42,339 bases of DNA from a virus, in IMG/VR virus record IMGVR_UViG_3300031224_000021, positions 1 to 42,339 of that record; one strand, given 5' to 3'. The stretch's first letter is position 1. Every line of letters begins with the position of its first letter. The notes under the pieces are model-generated. The model did not search any database, had not been told where the DNA came from, and worked only from the letters and a program-made list of their open reading frames with translations. Of the stretch, positions 30,222-38,388 are shown piece by piece. A program made the translations under genes and the position numbers.

Positions 30222-30478
30222 TATTTTTTCATATGTGACACGTAATCTTTTTGGTTTACGTCAGTCCTATCATGAACCCAGAATTGCACGAGCTCACCAA
30301 CTGCTATATCTGTTTGTGGCACTAGGCAAATTCTTACACCAGTATCTAACATAATTGCAAAATAATTATTGCCTGAAATCTTTGTTACTGTGCCTGTAAT
30401 TGTTACTGTGCTCATTGACTGTCTGCTTGCGCAAGATGTTGCAAGTAGCAACACAATTGCTAATACTAAGTTTTTCAT
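30221..30478 (-). CDS. Small lipoprotein, 85 aa
   Basis: Signal peptide MKNLVLAIVLLLATSC with lipobox LATS|C (Cys16), so it is likely attached to a membrane by lipid. The mature part is a small beta protein: VTITGTVTKISGNNYFAIMLDTGVRICLVPQ and VQFWVHDRTD, compatible with an OB-like fold. Phage lipoproteins can block superinfection or act in lysis; nothing here decides. It follows the membrane-protein gene by 12 bases. Confidence 0.75.
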   Translation of the reverse strand: MKNLVLAIVLLLATSCASRQSMSTVTITGTVTKISGNNYFAIMLDTGVRICLVPQTDIAVGELVQFWVHDRTDVNQKDYVSHMKK

Positions 30479-30490
30479 TTATGACTTGTT

Positions 30491-31165
30491 TTAACCTAAT
30501 GTAATGATTGATTTTTTCTTGTCTTCTCCATCGCCAACTGTAATCTGCACGTGTTCACCTCTTTTAAGGAACTCGTCTGGATTAATTTTACTCAGTGTAT
30601 CGTTAATGCCGCTAAGGCCTTGTTCAATTGCAGCAAAGCGCTCGTCTAGTATTGCTATTTGTGAAGTTGACATGTCTGACTGCTCTTGTATTGCGTCGAT
30701 ATCTCCAAATTCTAAACGGTTGTCTGAACTAATAACACCAGCAAATTGTTTGATTGCATACGGCATAATGTAAGCAAACGGCATTGCTACTGTTACATAT
30801 ATCCAATCTTTAATCTCTAGTGTATTAAAATCTTTTAGCAAGATAATAGAATTCCAGTAGTAAAATATGTTAGTGAAAACTTCAAAGTAAAAGAAAACGT
30901 TGATGATTTGTTTTATTTGTAAATTTTTGCCATCGTACTTTAGAGTAAATACTGCAAGTGCACAACTAATAAACAAGCCAATACCCATTGCAACAGTAAA
31001 CCTAAGCCACGGCTGATCGAATGCAGCAACTTCATACATTAATAGTGTTGTATGTGATGCCTGCAACATAACACCTAACATAACAATAATAAATGAGCTG
31101 CCTCTAGAGCTTAACTCTCTGGCCCAAACAACAAACCTGTCTGACTGTCTTTGTAAGTTTTTCAT
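30491..31165 (-). CDS. Membrane protein with four TM segments and coiled-coil tail, 224 aa
   Basis: Predicted membrane spans near residues 24-44 (FIIVMLGVMLQASHTTLLMY), 53-73 (FTVAMGIGLFISCALAVFTL), 88-106 (INVFFYFEVFTNIFYYW) and 121-139 (WIYVTVAMPFAYIMPYAI). After this, a soluble, acidic, helical part (QSDMSTSQIAILDERFAAIEQG) ends VQITVGDGEDKKKSIITLG. Unknown function. A holin is possible, but four spans plus tail are not typical of small holins. Confidence 0.7.
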   Translation of the reverse strand: MKNLQRQSDRFVVWARELSSRGSSFIIVMLGVMLQASHTTLLMYEVAAFDQPWLRFTVAMGIGLFISCALAVFTLKYDGKNLQIKQIINVFFYFEVFTNIFYYWNSIILLKDFNTLEIKDWIYVTVAMPFAYIMPYAIKQFAGVISSDNRLEFGDIDAIQEQSDMSTSQIAILDERFAAIEQGLSGINDTLSKINPDEFLKRGEHVQITVGDGEDKKKSIITLG

Positions 31166-31187
31166 TTAATTGTGTTAAGTTAGTGAT

Positions 31188-31227
31188 AAAAAGGAGGCAC
31201 TTACAATTATGCAAGTGCCTCCTTTTT
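31188..31227 (-). terminator. Strong rho-independent terminator
   Basis: Fifteen-base perfect stem AAAAAGGAGGCACTT at 31188-31202 with its complement at 31213-31227, 10-base loop, flanked by T runs on both strands. It ends the unit with the 31244-31789 gene. It could also act on the plus strand. Confidence 0.9.
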
Positions 31228-31243
31228 TTAGTTATTTATTTAT

Positions 31244-31789
31244 TTATACCTTAGTCAGTGGCGTGTCTGCTTTTTCAGTTGGTGCAGGTAAATCTTCTGC
31301 CGTGTCGTCCTTTTTGTGTTCCAAGCCAGTTTCTTTTACTTGCTCGATTCTATTTAAGAATTCTGCAACATGCTTAGCCTCTTCTTCAAATCTGGACATT
31401 TCAACATTTATTGGATTTAGTGCAACTAAAACATTGTCAACAATACCAGCAGCTTCTAGGCTTGTGATTGTTGTGTGTTTCAGAATTGTTTCCTGAATGA
31501 TACGAAGATGCAAAACTGTTAATTCTGACTTTGCGTCATTAAGAACTCCGTTAACACTAGCTAAACCTTTTGCTAATCTAAAATCAATAGACCAAATACC
31601 GGTTGAACCAAAAAATGCCTTTAAAGTTGTGCGTGTCTTTTTGTCAAGTAAAAACGTTGTGTCATTTTGCTTGGCCATTAAGGCATCAAAACGTTCAATT
31701 AGAGTTTTCTCATCATGTGACCCTAAGTTTTCACGAAGTGTGTTGATTTCTGCTGCCGTGTATGGCATTAATACTTTTACTTTTTTCAT
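31244..31789 (-). CDS. Hypothetical helical protein, 181 aa
   Basis: Begins MKKVKVLMPYTAAEINTLRE. Mostly helical, with a long acidic C-terminal helix and tail (NVEMSRFEEEAKHVAEFLNRIEQVKET then KKDDTAEDLPAPTEKADTPL). No domain recognised. It may be a virion assembly or scaffold-like protein by composition, but this is a guess. A TGTTTAATT motif (plus 31827-31835) lies about 40 bases before its ATG, and a strong terminator follows, so it is a single-gene unit. Confidence 0.7.
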   Translation of the reverse strand: MKKVKVLMPYTAAEINTLRENLGSHDEKTLIERFDALMAKQNDTTFLLDKKTRTTLKAFFGSTGIWSIDFRLAKGLASVNGVLNDAKSELTVLHLRIIQETILKHTTITSLEAAGIVDNVLVALNPINVEMSRFEEEAKHVAEFLNRIEQVKETGLEHKKDDTAEDLPAPTEKADTPLTKV

Positions 31790-31863
31790 AAATCTAATAA
31801 TTGTAATTTTGTTATTATGATATAATTAAACATTGTACTTTTTGTTTTGCGCTGTAAATAGTC

Positions 31864-32337
31864 TTAGACGTAAATAAAGCCTAATGCTGTAAGCATTGCA
31901 ACAAATGCCGAAGCTATTAGTAAATCTGTGCTGTCACGTACTAAAACTGGCAGGTTACTAGGTGAAATTGTTGCACGTACACTTTCACCGTCAAGTTGAC
32001 AGTTGCAAAATATTACACCAAACAAATTTTCACCTTCAACCCATCTCATAACAACTCCGATTATCGTTTTGTTTGCTATTTCGTTTATTTGTTCAATCGT
32101 TAGGCCTTTTTCGTATGGCATTTCTGTTGTTAACTGGCCAAAACGACCAAAAGGTCTAAACCCAATATGACCCAATGCAGAAAAGAAGTCATTGTTGTCA
32201 TTTATAACTGACTTTAGAATCGCAGACTCTTTTCGAACAAGTATATACGAATTAATTGTGTTGTAGATACAAAGAGGCAAAATAAGCCTTTGTAGCCATC
32301 TACTATTAAAATGTAAGTCTTTAAATGGATTTTTCAT
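31864..32337 (-). CDS. Hypothetical protein with C-terminal TM, 157 aa
   Basis: Starts MKNPFKDLHFNSRWLQRLIL; the ATG shares a base with the TGA of the preceding gene (TGATG). LILPLCIYNTINSYILV (about 17-33) is hydrophobic and may be a first span; LLIASAFVAMLTALGFIYV at the C-terminus is a clear span or hydrophobic tail. The middle has a small beta domain (IIGVVMRWVEGENLFGVIFC). Possibly a virion or membrane protein; not recognised. Confidence 0.65.
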   Translation of the reverse strand: MKNPFKDLHFNSRWLQRLILPLCIYNTINSYILVRKESAILKSVINDNNDFFSALGHIGFRPFGRFGQLTTEMPYEKGLTIEQINEIANKTIIGVVMRWVEGENLFGVIFCNCQLDGESVRATISPSNLPVLVRDSTDLLIASAFVAMLTALGFIYV

Positions 32338-33065
32338 CAATTTTCTGGTTTATTTATTATTTGCTTACTGCTAATCGACTCTACCTTGGTCGTATGTTCT
32401 ATGCTTTGCATTGTCTCATTTGGCGCAAAGCCATCGTGACCCTTATGGTTACCAACAGGATAAATATCAAATGCTGGATATTGCAGTTCTAACATAAAGT
32501 TTAGTGGCAATCTTCTTTCTCTTTTGCTTGTATCGTATGCAAGGTTTAGACTAACGTTTGTCTCTACATCAGTTGGTATTAAAAACATGCAGTGATATTC
32601 TGACCCAGCATAGAAAAAAGAAAATGTGTGATTGTGATGCGAGACTGTTAGAAAAATCTCAGTGAACGTAAGAAATTCAAAAATATTGTTGAATACAACC
32701 TCAGTATTAAATGTCCACGTCACGGGTATTCTTCTAACTGGTAGTTTTACTCTTTTGTTAAAGCCAGCACTGTCTTGCACAGTAGCATTGGCAAGTACGT
32801 CATGATAATTTGTTAGTTGCTCACTTTGTATTCCTATTCCTCTAACGTCGAGTGACATTCTAGGTATTGAACTGTATAGTGGCTTTTCATTGTCAACAAC
32901 ATCGTTAAACATGTTATGCAAAAATATTTCATCGCCTGTATTCGTAATCATAATTGGAAATGTACTACCAATATTGTCACTAAACGGCTTAAACATTTGA
33001 TCGAGGTAGTCTATAAATGCTTTACCTGCCAGTTCAAAAAACTCATGCTTTATTTTAGTACTCAT
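32337..33065 (-). CDS. Probable virion protein, 242 aa
   Basis: Begins MSTKIKHEFFELAGKAFIDYLDQ. Beta-rich with FKPFSDNIGSTFPIMITNTGDEIFL, RRIPVTWTFNTEVVFNNIFEFLTFTEIFLTV and FSFFYAGSEYHCMFLIP, the kind of sequence seen in small tail-completion or baseplate proteins of myoviruses. I do not recognise a specific T4 counterpart. It overlaps neighbours by 1 and 4 bases, so it is in a translationally coupled trio with 33062-33520 and 31864-32337. Confidence 0.6.
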   Translation of the reverse strand: MSTKIKHEFFELAGKAFIDYLDQMFKPFSDNIGSTFPIMITNTGDEIFLHNMFNDVVDNEKPLYSSIPRMSLDVRGIGIQSEQLTNYHDVLANATVQDSAGFNKRVKLPVRRIPVTWTFNTEVVFNNIFEFLTFTEIFLTVSHHNHTFSFFYAGSEYHCMFLIPTDVETNVSLNLAYDTSKRERRLPLNFMLELQYPAFDIYPVGNHKGHDGFAPNETMQSIEHTTKVESISSKQIINKPEN

Positions 33066-33520
33066 AATGTGTCTTTAGTAAAAATTAAGTTAAAAGCCAT
33101 TTGTACTCTGTCTTTACCTATTTTTTGTGGCTCCTCTGTTTTCATTTTGCCCATTCTAGCCTCAAGATCAACTACAAGTTTTTTCCTGTATGCCTGCACT
33201 AGCTTGTCAAAGTATTGCTTGCCGCTAATATTATAAAAATCAGTAATAATGTGAAACAATTGCACAGTGTCAAGCGTTTTTGTGAATTTAGATAGACAAT
33301 CTTCAAATATTTTATTGACTATTGCAGTGTCACAAATGACATTTCCGCTTTTTTGTGTAGTGAAATACGAATCCCAATTTTTAGACAGGAGGTACGTAAC
33401 TAATTCTTCACTATGGTCCATGTCTTGGAATGTTTCTTCATGCGAAAAGTCATTATGTGACAGCGTTACGTTGTGTCTTTCGGATTCGTAAAAACGTAAT
33501 GCTTCTTTTGGTGCGCTCAT
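33062..33520 (-). CDS. Hypothetical protein, 152 aa
   Basis: Begins MSAPKEALRFYESERHNVTL. Mainly helical (EELVTYLLSKNWDSYFTT, DTAIVNKIFEDCLSKFTKTL, LFHIITDFYNISGKQYFDKLVQAYRKKL), acidic at the start and basic later. No family recognised. First gene of the coupled trio; TGTTTAATT (plus 33541-33549) lies about 22 bases before its ATG. It follows the helicase gene by about 40 bases. Confidence 0.65.
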   Translation of the reverse strand: MSAPKEALRFYESERHNVTLSHNDFSHEETFQDMDHSEELVTYLLSKNWDSYFTTQKSGNVICDTAIVNKIFEDCLSKFTKTLDTVQLFHIITDFYNISGKQYFDKLVQAYRKKLVVDLEARMGKMKTEEPQKIGKDRVQMAFNLIFTKDTL

Positions 33521-33561
33521 AGAGTTATTTTGTTATTAGAATTAAACAATAGTGCAGTTAG

Positions 33562-35073
33562 TTACAGCAGCACCTGCTTTGCTGTGTACTCCATTTTTTG
33601 TTGTTTGTATATTTTAACTCTAGCACTTGCATGCTTAACACTAATGTTTTTGCCTTTTGGTCCACCCCATTCACGATTAGATTTTGGATAGTGATCAAAA
33701 TAGTCCATTAGCAACGCAAAGCTTTTATTTTTATGCAGTCTAAGACCTCTACCGATTGACTGTCTAACCATAATAAAAGATTTAGAGCTTTCCATGTAGT
33801 GTATAGTAGACAAGTTATTGATACTAACACCAGTTGACATTGTGCCGTATGTAGCACAAATAATAACGTTGTCATTTAATTCTGTGACCTGCTTTATCTT
33901 CTCTCTTTCATTGCTGCTAACATCTCCGTTAATTTGCATAACCTGTCGGTCTAGACAGTTTGCTTTTAGATATCTAAAGAATACATCGCAATACTTACGA
34001 GTCTTAAACAGGAGTAGTTGATTATACTCTAATGAAGCAATAACTTTAAAAATATACTTGAATCTTGGGACTTGGCTTCTAGTGAACTTTTGGTCAAAAT
34101 GATATCTTTTGTTGCTGTCTTGACAATCTTCATGATTATAGTACTGTTCTGATACTTCAGCGCTGTGTGTTAACTTAACTTGCGTTATCTTAACAGGGCT
34201 AATTGCACCTTCTTTCGCCAGTAGTGCATATGGAACATCTATAAGAATTGGACCACTAATCGACATAGCAGGAAAGTCTTCTGCCTGTTCTGGCGCATAA
34301 AACGTACCACTTGCACTATAAATTAGGCTTAGCTTGCAAGGATTTAGTCTAGCAGCAATAACTTGATAGCTATCAGACTTTACTTTGTGACCTTCATCAA
34401 ACATAACCGCACCAAAGTCTAAAAAGAAATCGCTGTCATAGTTAACCAAAGAGTCTATGTTGCCAATTACAACTTGTGCATCTTTGTTTCTTTTGCTACC
34501 TGAGTATATTTTATCTGTTAAAATTTGTGCTGCTGAAAAGGGGTGATCTAAGAAGTCTGCGTGAGTTTGGTTGACCAACATTACTGCAGGCACAACTATT
34601 AATATTTTTTTATCTGGTGCTAAAACATGCTCTATTAGGTATCTAGATATCATGTACATAATGAACGTTTTACCAGCTGATGTTGCAAATTGACCTCTGC
34701 TAATAGGGTATTTAAGGGCTAGGAATGCACCTTTTGTTTGGTACCATCTTGGTGTATGTTTTGTGTCTAGGCTATTTGCCCAGTCAACAAATGTATCGAA
34801 GTCTATTTTTCTAACAAAGTCTGCAGTGTTTGTAATAGTAACACTATGACCCATTTTCTTTAAGGCTAGTACTTTATGCCAAAATCCACCAGGTAAGTAT
34901 TTGTCCTGGTGCATATAGCTTTTTTCAAACTTTTTTAGCTTTCGACCTTGACCTTTTTGCATTACCCAACTAGACCATTTCGCTGTAGCTAGTTGTCTTA
35001 ATTGCTTTAATTCAATTTCAGTACACTCTACTATTTCAAGTATTCTATTTTGTTGTATAAATTTTAGCTTCAT
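33562..35073 (-). CDS. uvsW: UvsW-like DNA helicase (superfamily 2)
   Basis: All main SF2 motifs are seen: QFATSAGKTFIMYM (Walker A, about residues 131-144), LIVVPAVMLVNQT (Ia), VMFDEGHK (DEAH-like box), LIYSASGT (motif III), LLLFKTRKYCDVFF (IV), VIICATYGTMSTGVSINNL (V) and RQSIGRGLRLH (VI). The N-terminal about 100 residues, with FWHKVLALKKMGHSV, fit the small DNA-binding domain of T4 UvsW. UvsW unwinds R-loops and drives branch migration, moving replication from origin to recombination mode. Length 503 is the same as T4 UvsW scale. It lies downstream of the SSB gene with a terminator between. Confidence 0.92.
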   Translation of the reverse strand: MKLKFIQQNRILEIVECTEIELKQLRQLATAKWSSWVMQKGQGRKLKKFEKSYMHQDKYLPGGFWHKVLALKKMGHSVTITNTADFVRKIDFDTFVDWANSLDTKHTPRWYQTKGAFLALKYPISRGQFATSAGKTFIMYMISRYLIEHVLAPDKKILIVVPAVMLVNQTHADFLDHPFSAAQILTDKIYSGSKRNKDAQVVIGNIDSLVNYDSDFFLDFGAVMFDEGHKVKSDSYQVIAARLNPCKLSLIYSASGTFYAPEQAEDFPAMSISGPILIDVPYALLAKEGAISPVKITQVKLTHSAEVSEQYYNHEDCQDSNKRYHFDQKFTRSQVPRFKYIFKVIASLEYNQLLLFKTRKYCDVFFRYLKANCLDRQVMQINGDVSSNEREKIKQVTELNDNVIICATYGTMSTGVSINNLSTIHYMESSKSFIMVRQSIGRGLRLHKNKSFALLMDYFDHYPKSNREWGGPKGKNISVKHASARVKIYKQQKMEYTAKQVLL

Positions 35074-35107
35074 ATATGTTTGTGTTATACTGCGAGTTTA
35101 CAAAAAT

Positions 35108-35139
35108 AAAAGAGCATGCCAATTAAGACATGCCCTTTT
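35108..35139 (-). terminator. Terminator after gp32-like SSB gene
   Basis: Stem AAAAGRGCATG at 35108-35118 and 35129-35139 with a 10-base loop. One pair is A.C on plus and G.U in minus-strand RNA. Followed by TTTATTTTTG. It begins 19 bases after the SSB stop. Confidence 0.85.
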
Positions 35140-35157
35140 AAAAACTTAAGAGTAGAC

Positions 35158-36186
35158 TTAGTCTAAGCCAAGTTCTTTCATTAAGGCAGCATCAGACTTT
35201 GATGTGTCTGCTGTTTGTTCTGCTTCCGGTTCAGTAGCTTCAGCCTTTGCTTCCGGTTCAGTAGCTTCAGCCTTTGCTTCCGGTTCAGTAGCTTCCGGCT
35301 TTGCTTCCGGCTTTGCTTCAGCCTTTGCTTCCGGCTTTGCTTCAGCCTTTGCTTCAACTGCGGTACCTGTTAATGCAGCTAAGGCATTTTGTACTCTTGT
35401 TAAAGTTTCTGCAGTTGCAGGTTCATACGCAAGACCATTAAGACTTGGGCCAGCTTTGATTGTTTCAAGCATTTTCATTTGCACTGCTCTTAATTCAGTA
35501 GCGTCAGTAGGAAGCGTTGCCGGTTTGCTTTCGCCTTCAATGATCATAGGTAATACACGATCAACGAAATTACATTCATCGTAATTTCTATATTCAGCTT
35601 CACCTTTTTTCTCAATTGGAATTTTGAGAGCCATAGGAGCACCGTTAATTGGATCGAAAATGTTATTTGCTTCTTTGCCCATTTCAACATCTTCTTTAGT
35701 TGGGAACATTTTAGCGTTAATTTTCTTTTCAATTGCCTGTGGAATTTTCCAAAGCATAACCTTACCAACATTTGCTGGCGTAGTCTTATCCATAATAATC
35801 TGGACTAGTGCATAGGCTGAAGGCTTCCATACAATCTTTTTAGCCTTTTCTTGTTCCATTACGTTTTTGGAACCTTTAAGTGCCCAAAAAGTATTTGCAA
35901 CAGGACAGTCTTCATACTTACCTAGTGACTTAGGACTATCAAACATAAAACCTTGATCACCTTCTGGTACCCAATATCTAATTTTAGTAATTAATTGACG
36001 TTCGCCTTCCAAGTTAGGTAAAAATTTTACCATACCATAAAATGTTTGGTTTGGTGAATTTTTGCTGTCTGGATTAAAGAAGTCACTACTACCCTCTTCT
36101 TGTGTGCCAAGATTAATATCTTTAGCCTCTTTGTTGAAAACACCGAACATGTCTTCTAATAACTTGTCATTTGCCTGTTCACTCAT
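35158..36186 (-). CDS. gp32-like single-stranded DNA-binding protein, without zinc site
   Basis: Core aligns with T4/RB69 gp32: the segment DCPVANTFWALKG matches DxCPVCxYI, followed by KPSAYALVQIIMDKTTPANVGKVMLWKIPQAIEKKIN (gp32: ANILVVKDPxxPENEGKVFxYRFGKKIWDKIN), then VEMG and the EYRNYDECNF end of the core. In gp32 CPVC provides two zinc ligands; here the second Cys is Ala and the other ligands are not visible, so zinc is probably not used. The N-terminus (MSEQANDKLLEDMFGVFNKE) would give cooperativity. The C-terminal 70 residues are an acidic repeat tail (KPEAKAEA, ATEPEAKAE) ending LMKELGLD, likely for protein contacts. Confidence 0.88.
   Translation of the reverse strand: MSEQANDKLLEDMFGVFNKEAKDINLGTQEEGSSDFFNPDSKNSPNQTFYGMVKFLPNLEGERQLITKIRYWVPEGDQGFMFDSPKSLGKYEDCPVANTFWALKGSKNVMEQEKAKKIVWKPSAYALVQIIMDKTTPANVGKVMLWKIPQAIEKKINAKMFPTKEDVEMGKEANNIFDPINGAPMALKIPIEKKGEAEYRNYDECNFVDRVLPMIIEGESKPATLPTDATELRAVQMKMLETIKAGPSLNGLAYEPATAETLTRVQNALAALTGTAVEAKAEAKPEAKAEAKPEAKPEATEPEAKAEATEPEAKAEATEPEAEQTADTSKSDAALMKELGLD
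35225..35356. repeat. Coding tandem repeats in the SSB tail
   Basis: DNA repeats based on the 9-base unit GCTTCCGGY / GCTTCAGCC and a 30-base unit containing TTCAGTAGCTTCAGCC. They code the EATEPEAKA and KPEAKAEA repeats of the SSB tail. In-frame repeats of this kind change copy number easily. Confidence 0.8.
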
Positions 36187-36293
36187 AATAATTCTTTTTA
36201 GATTAATTTAGATTAATTTAGATTCTGTTAATTACATTATCTTATTGATATAAATTAAACACTAAAGAATAAATTTATGCTGCAAACTTTTCG

Positions 36294-36467
36294 TCAACGT
36301 TCAAACCATTTACTACACCATGCTGCAGTTAATGCAATCAAACCAAACATTAAGCAAACCGTAACAGTCTTAACGGTTGGTGTCCATTTATACTCAAATA
36401 TAAGCCATACTAGTATTCGTATATTAATGACTAAGTAAAGTATAAATATTGCCGTTAGTGGTATCAT
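36294..36467 (-). CDS. Small membrane protein, 57 aa, two TM
   Basis: Frame begins MIPLTAIFILYLVINIRILV and continues WLIFEYKWTPTVKTVTVCLM, then FGLIALTAAWCSKWFER. Two hydrophobic spans separated by a short EYKWTPTVK loop form a hairpin with a positive C-terminus. ATG at 36467 is 10 bases after the stop of the RuvC-like gene. Its size and shape fit a small holin or another inner-membrane phage peptide, but nothing shows which. The remaining gap, 36187-36293, has three ATTAATCTAA-type repeats and a TGTTTAATT motif. Confidence 0.65.
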   Translation of the reverse strand: MIPLTAIFILYLVINIRILVWLIFEYKWTPTVKTVTVCLMFGLIALTAAWCSKWFER

Positions 36468-36477
36468 TTGTTTTAAA

Positions 36478-37095
36478 TTAAAAGTTATATTCGTTTGTTG
36501 ACTTACACCAACCTTTTTCTTTAGTTAGTTGTGCAGTAGCTAAGAAGTAGGCATCTGCAATGTCATCAATTTTACCAGTCCTGTCAAAGTCTGGAAACTT
36601 AAGCATAAAGTGCTTAACTATTTCTTCTTTTTTGCAACGACCTTTACCTGTAGCATATTTTTTAAGAGCAGTTGGGGCAATAGTTGCAATGTCAGTTACA
36701 GTATCATTAGACAATAGCATTAGTTTCATTATTGTATTAAAACTAACCATCTGTGTCATTCTTGACTGTTTTTGGAATCGACCACCCATAATGTGACCTT
36801 CAGTTCTAACAGACAGTTCTGTTATGCCATATTGTGAAGTAAATCTTTTGATTAGACCACTAATTCTTGCAGCTAATCGTTTTGCATCAACTACTGTTGC
36901 TAGGTCCATTGTGCTATAATTGCCTTTTGCCCAAGTTCTGTTATAGGTTACTAGTTCTGCTGATTCTGAGTTTTTTTCTACACTAGGACAAATTCTCATA
37001 AATTTTGTTATGTCTGCTTGACCGTCTTGTCCATGTATGTGAAACACGCAACCAGTCGAGTTCATTGAAATGTCTAATCCTAAAAATGCTTTCAT
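36478..37095 (-). CDS. RuvC-like Holliday-junction resolvase (RNase H fold)
   Basis: Acidic catalytic residues are in RuvC order: D8 in FLGLDIS, E99 in VRTEGH, and the D177-D178/D181 cluster in KIDDIADAYFLA. KKYATGKGRCKKEEIV resembles the KxxxxGxGxxxKxxV part of RuvC. Length 205 aa (RuvC is about 173). It would cut branched DNA before packaging, a job done by endonuclease VII in T4, which is unrelated in fold. Same unit as SSB. Confidence 0.85.
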   Translation of the reverse strand: MKAFLGLDISMNSTGCVFHIHGQDGQADITKFMRICPSVEKNSESAELVTYNRTWAKGNYSTMDLATVVDAKRLAARISGLIKRFTSQYGITELSVRTEGHIMGGRFQKQSRMTQMVSFNTIMKLMLLSNDTVTDIATIAPTALKKYATGKGRCKKEEIVKHFMLKFPDFDRTGKIDDIADAYFLATAQLTKEKGWCKSTNEYNF

Positions 37096-37103
37096 AAATT
37101 GTG

Positions 37104-37472
37104 TTAGTTATTGTATTGGCTAATAGTTTTGTCTAAAATGTTACTTTTTAAATGCTTAATGAACCCATCTTCGTACCTAATAAATAAATGACTATGTAAA
37201 GACCGCTGAGAACTAGGTTTGTGTAATGTACAAAATAATTGACTACTACTAAAGTGGCCAAGTCGAAGTAGAGATTCTATGTTGACGTTGACTTCTTTTT
37301 TACACTCAAAGCAAGGCCATGCAATTGTTACACTGTCGTTGTACATGATGTCAATCACTGTGTCTTTACTGTATTGTGTATAGAATTTTAAACAGACTTG
37401 CTTAAGTCTATTGTCAATATTTACATCAGTTGATTTGTGTACCTTACTATGAAAGCTTATTTGCTGCTTCAT
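37104..37472 (-). CDS. Hypothetical protein with possible zinc site, 122 aa
   Basis: Begins MKQQISFHSKVHKSTDVNID. PCFECKKEV (CxxC) and LFCTLHKP (CxxH) about 25 residues apart could bind zinc. Ends with a basic helical segment (FIKHLKSNILDKTISQYNN). Overlaps the end of the 37447-37824 gene by 26 bases, so it is co-translated. It precedes the resolvase gene by 8 bases. Function unknown. Confidence 0.6.
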   Translation of the reverse strand: MKQQISFHSKVHKSTDVNIDNRLKQVCLKFYTQYSKDTVIDIMYNDSVTIAWPCFECKKEVNVNIESLLRLGHFSSSQLFCTLHKPSSQRSLHSHLFIRYEDGFIKHLKSNILDKTISQYNN

Positions 37473-37824
37473 TTTGCTTAATAATTTTTGACTGCAATTC
37501 TAGCAACGTATTAGTAAATTCGCCATAATTAGCATATGTGACATTTTCTGCATGACCGCAATAGTTAATTTCTAGTCTATTAGTATACAAAAGGGGGTCA
37601 AACGCTATAGTAATGCGAAGGTCTCCGTTTGGCATAATGCCACTAAATTCCTTAACTATGCCATTATCACTACAAGTAAAGTCCAAGACGTTAAATGTCT
37701 TGTTGATCATTATGCATAGCTTTTTGGCGTATTTTTCGCCTAACTTCATAGACATTTCTAAATCTGCAGCCTTTGGTTTACTTGCTAATAATGCTGCTGT
37801 TGAATAATGTTGCAATGACTTCAT
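37447..37824 (-). CDS. Hypothetical protein, 125 aa
   Basis: Begins MKSLQHYSTAALLASKPKAA. It is tempting to place it with the packaged proteins because of MKSL, but there is no (L/I)xE cut site in the first 15 residues. Body: AKKLCIMINKTFNVLDFTCSDNG, GDLRITIAFDPLLYTNRLEINYC, then a helical C-terminus. Not recognised. A TATATATCTTAATTAAT sequence lies just upstream. Confidence 0.65.
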   Translation of the reverse strand: MKSLQHYSTAALLASKPKAADLEMSMKLGEKYAKKLCIMINKTFNVLDFTCSDNGIVKEFSGIMPNGDLRITIAFDPLLYTNRLEINYCGHAENVTYANYGEFTNTLLELQSKIIKQNEAANKLS

Positions 37825-37875
37825 GTACGTAGATAATTATTAATTAAGATATATATGGCTATGCAAATATGACGT

Positions 37876-38388
37876 TTATAATATAGCAGCAGCAAGTATA
37901 CCTAGCACGACAACTATACCACCAACCCATGTTTTAGTTAGCTTTAGTCTCATAGATTTCATGTCTGTGTCGTATTTTTCTTGCTGATACGAAATCATAC
38001 CTATCTGAGTATCTAAAACACTGCCTTGCCTTTCTGCCAATAACTGATATGCTGTTATATTTTTTGACAGGTCAGCAACCCTTGCATCGAGGTTAGTATT
38101 GATTTCTTTGTATTGCAACTCTCTATACAACAAGGCACTATGTTCAGCAAATATTTGGTTTGCTGCTCTAACCTTAGACATTTTAATTGTCACGAATGAA
38201 TCAACGACTATGCCTGTAAATTTAAAACTTTTTGTGTTCACAGCAGCAGAGTCAACCTTTACTTGCTTACTTGTTGAGTCCAGCTTCGGTGTTGACTGTG
38301 CCCATATACTGCTCGATGTAAGCATTAAAATAGTACAAGTTACTATCGTTATTAGCATTGCTAAGTTTGACTTTTTCATAATTTTCAT
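37876..38388 (-). CDS. Exported coiled-coil protein with C-terminal TM, spanin-like, 170 aa
   Basis: ATG at 38388 or 38379 (MKKSNLAMLITIVTC); a TTG at 38406 is less likely. A signal peptide (MLITIVTCTILMLTSSSIWA|QS) is followed by about 110 residues with helical heptad character (ANQIFAEHSALLYRELQYKEI, DARVADLSKNITAYQLLAERQG) and a C-terminal TM span (WVGGIVVVLGILAAAIL). An N-terminal export signal plus C-terminal TM is the layout of unimolecular spanins. IVTC is a poor lipobox. It overlaps the upstream gene by 122 bases in another frame. Confidence 0.6.
   Translation of the reverse strand: MKIMKKSNLAMLITIVTCTILMLTSSSIWAQSTPKLDSTSKQVKVDSAAVNTKSFKFTGIVVDSFVTIKMSKVRAANQIFAEHSALLYRELQYKEINTNLDARVADLSKNITAYQLLAERQGSVLDTQIGMISYQQEKYDTDMKSMRLKLTKTWVGGIVVVLGILAAAIL

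Noticed and set aside
37447-37824. Fourteenth packaged protein (starts MKSLQHYSTAALLAS)
   Set aside because: It lacks the (L/I)xE cut site and the SF/SL continuation, and its DNA is not similar to the cassette.
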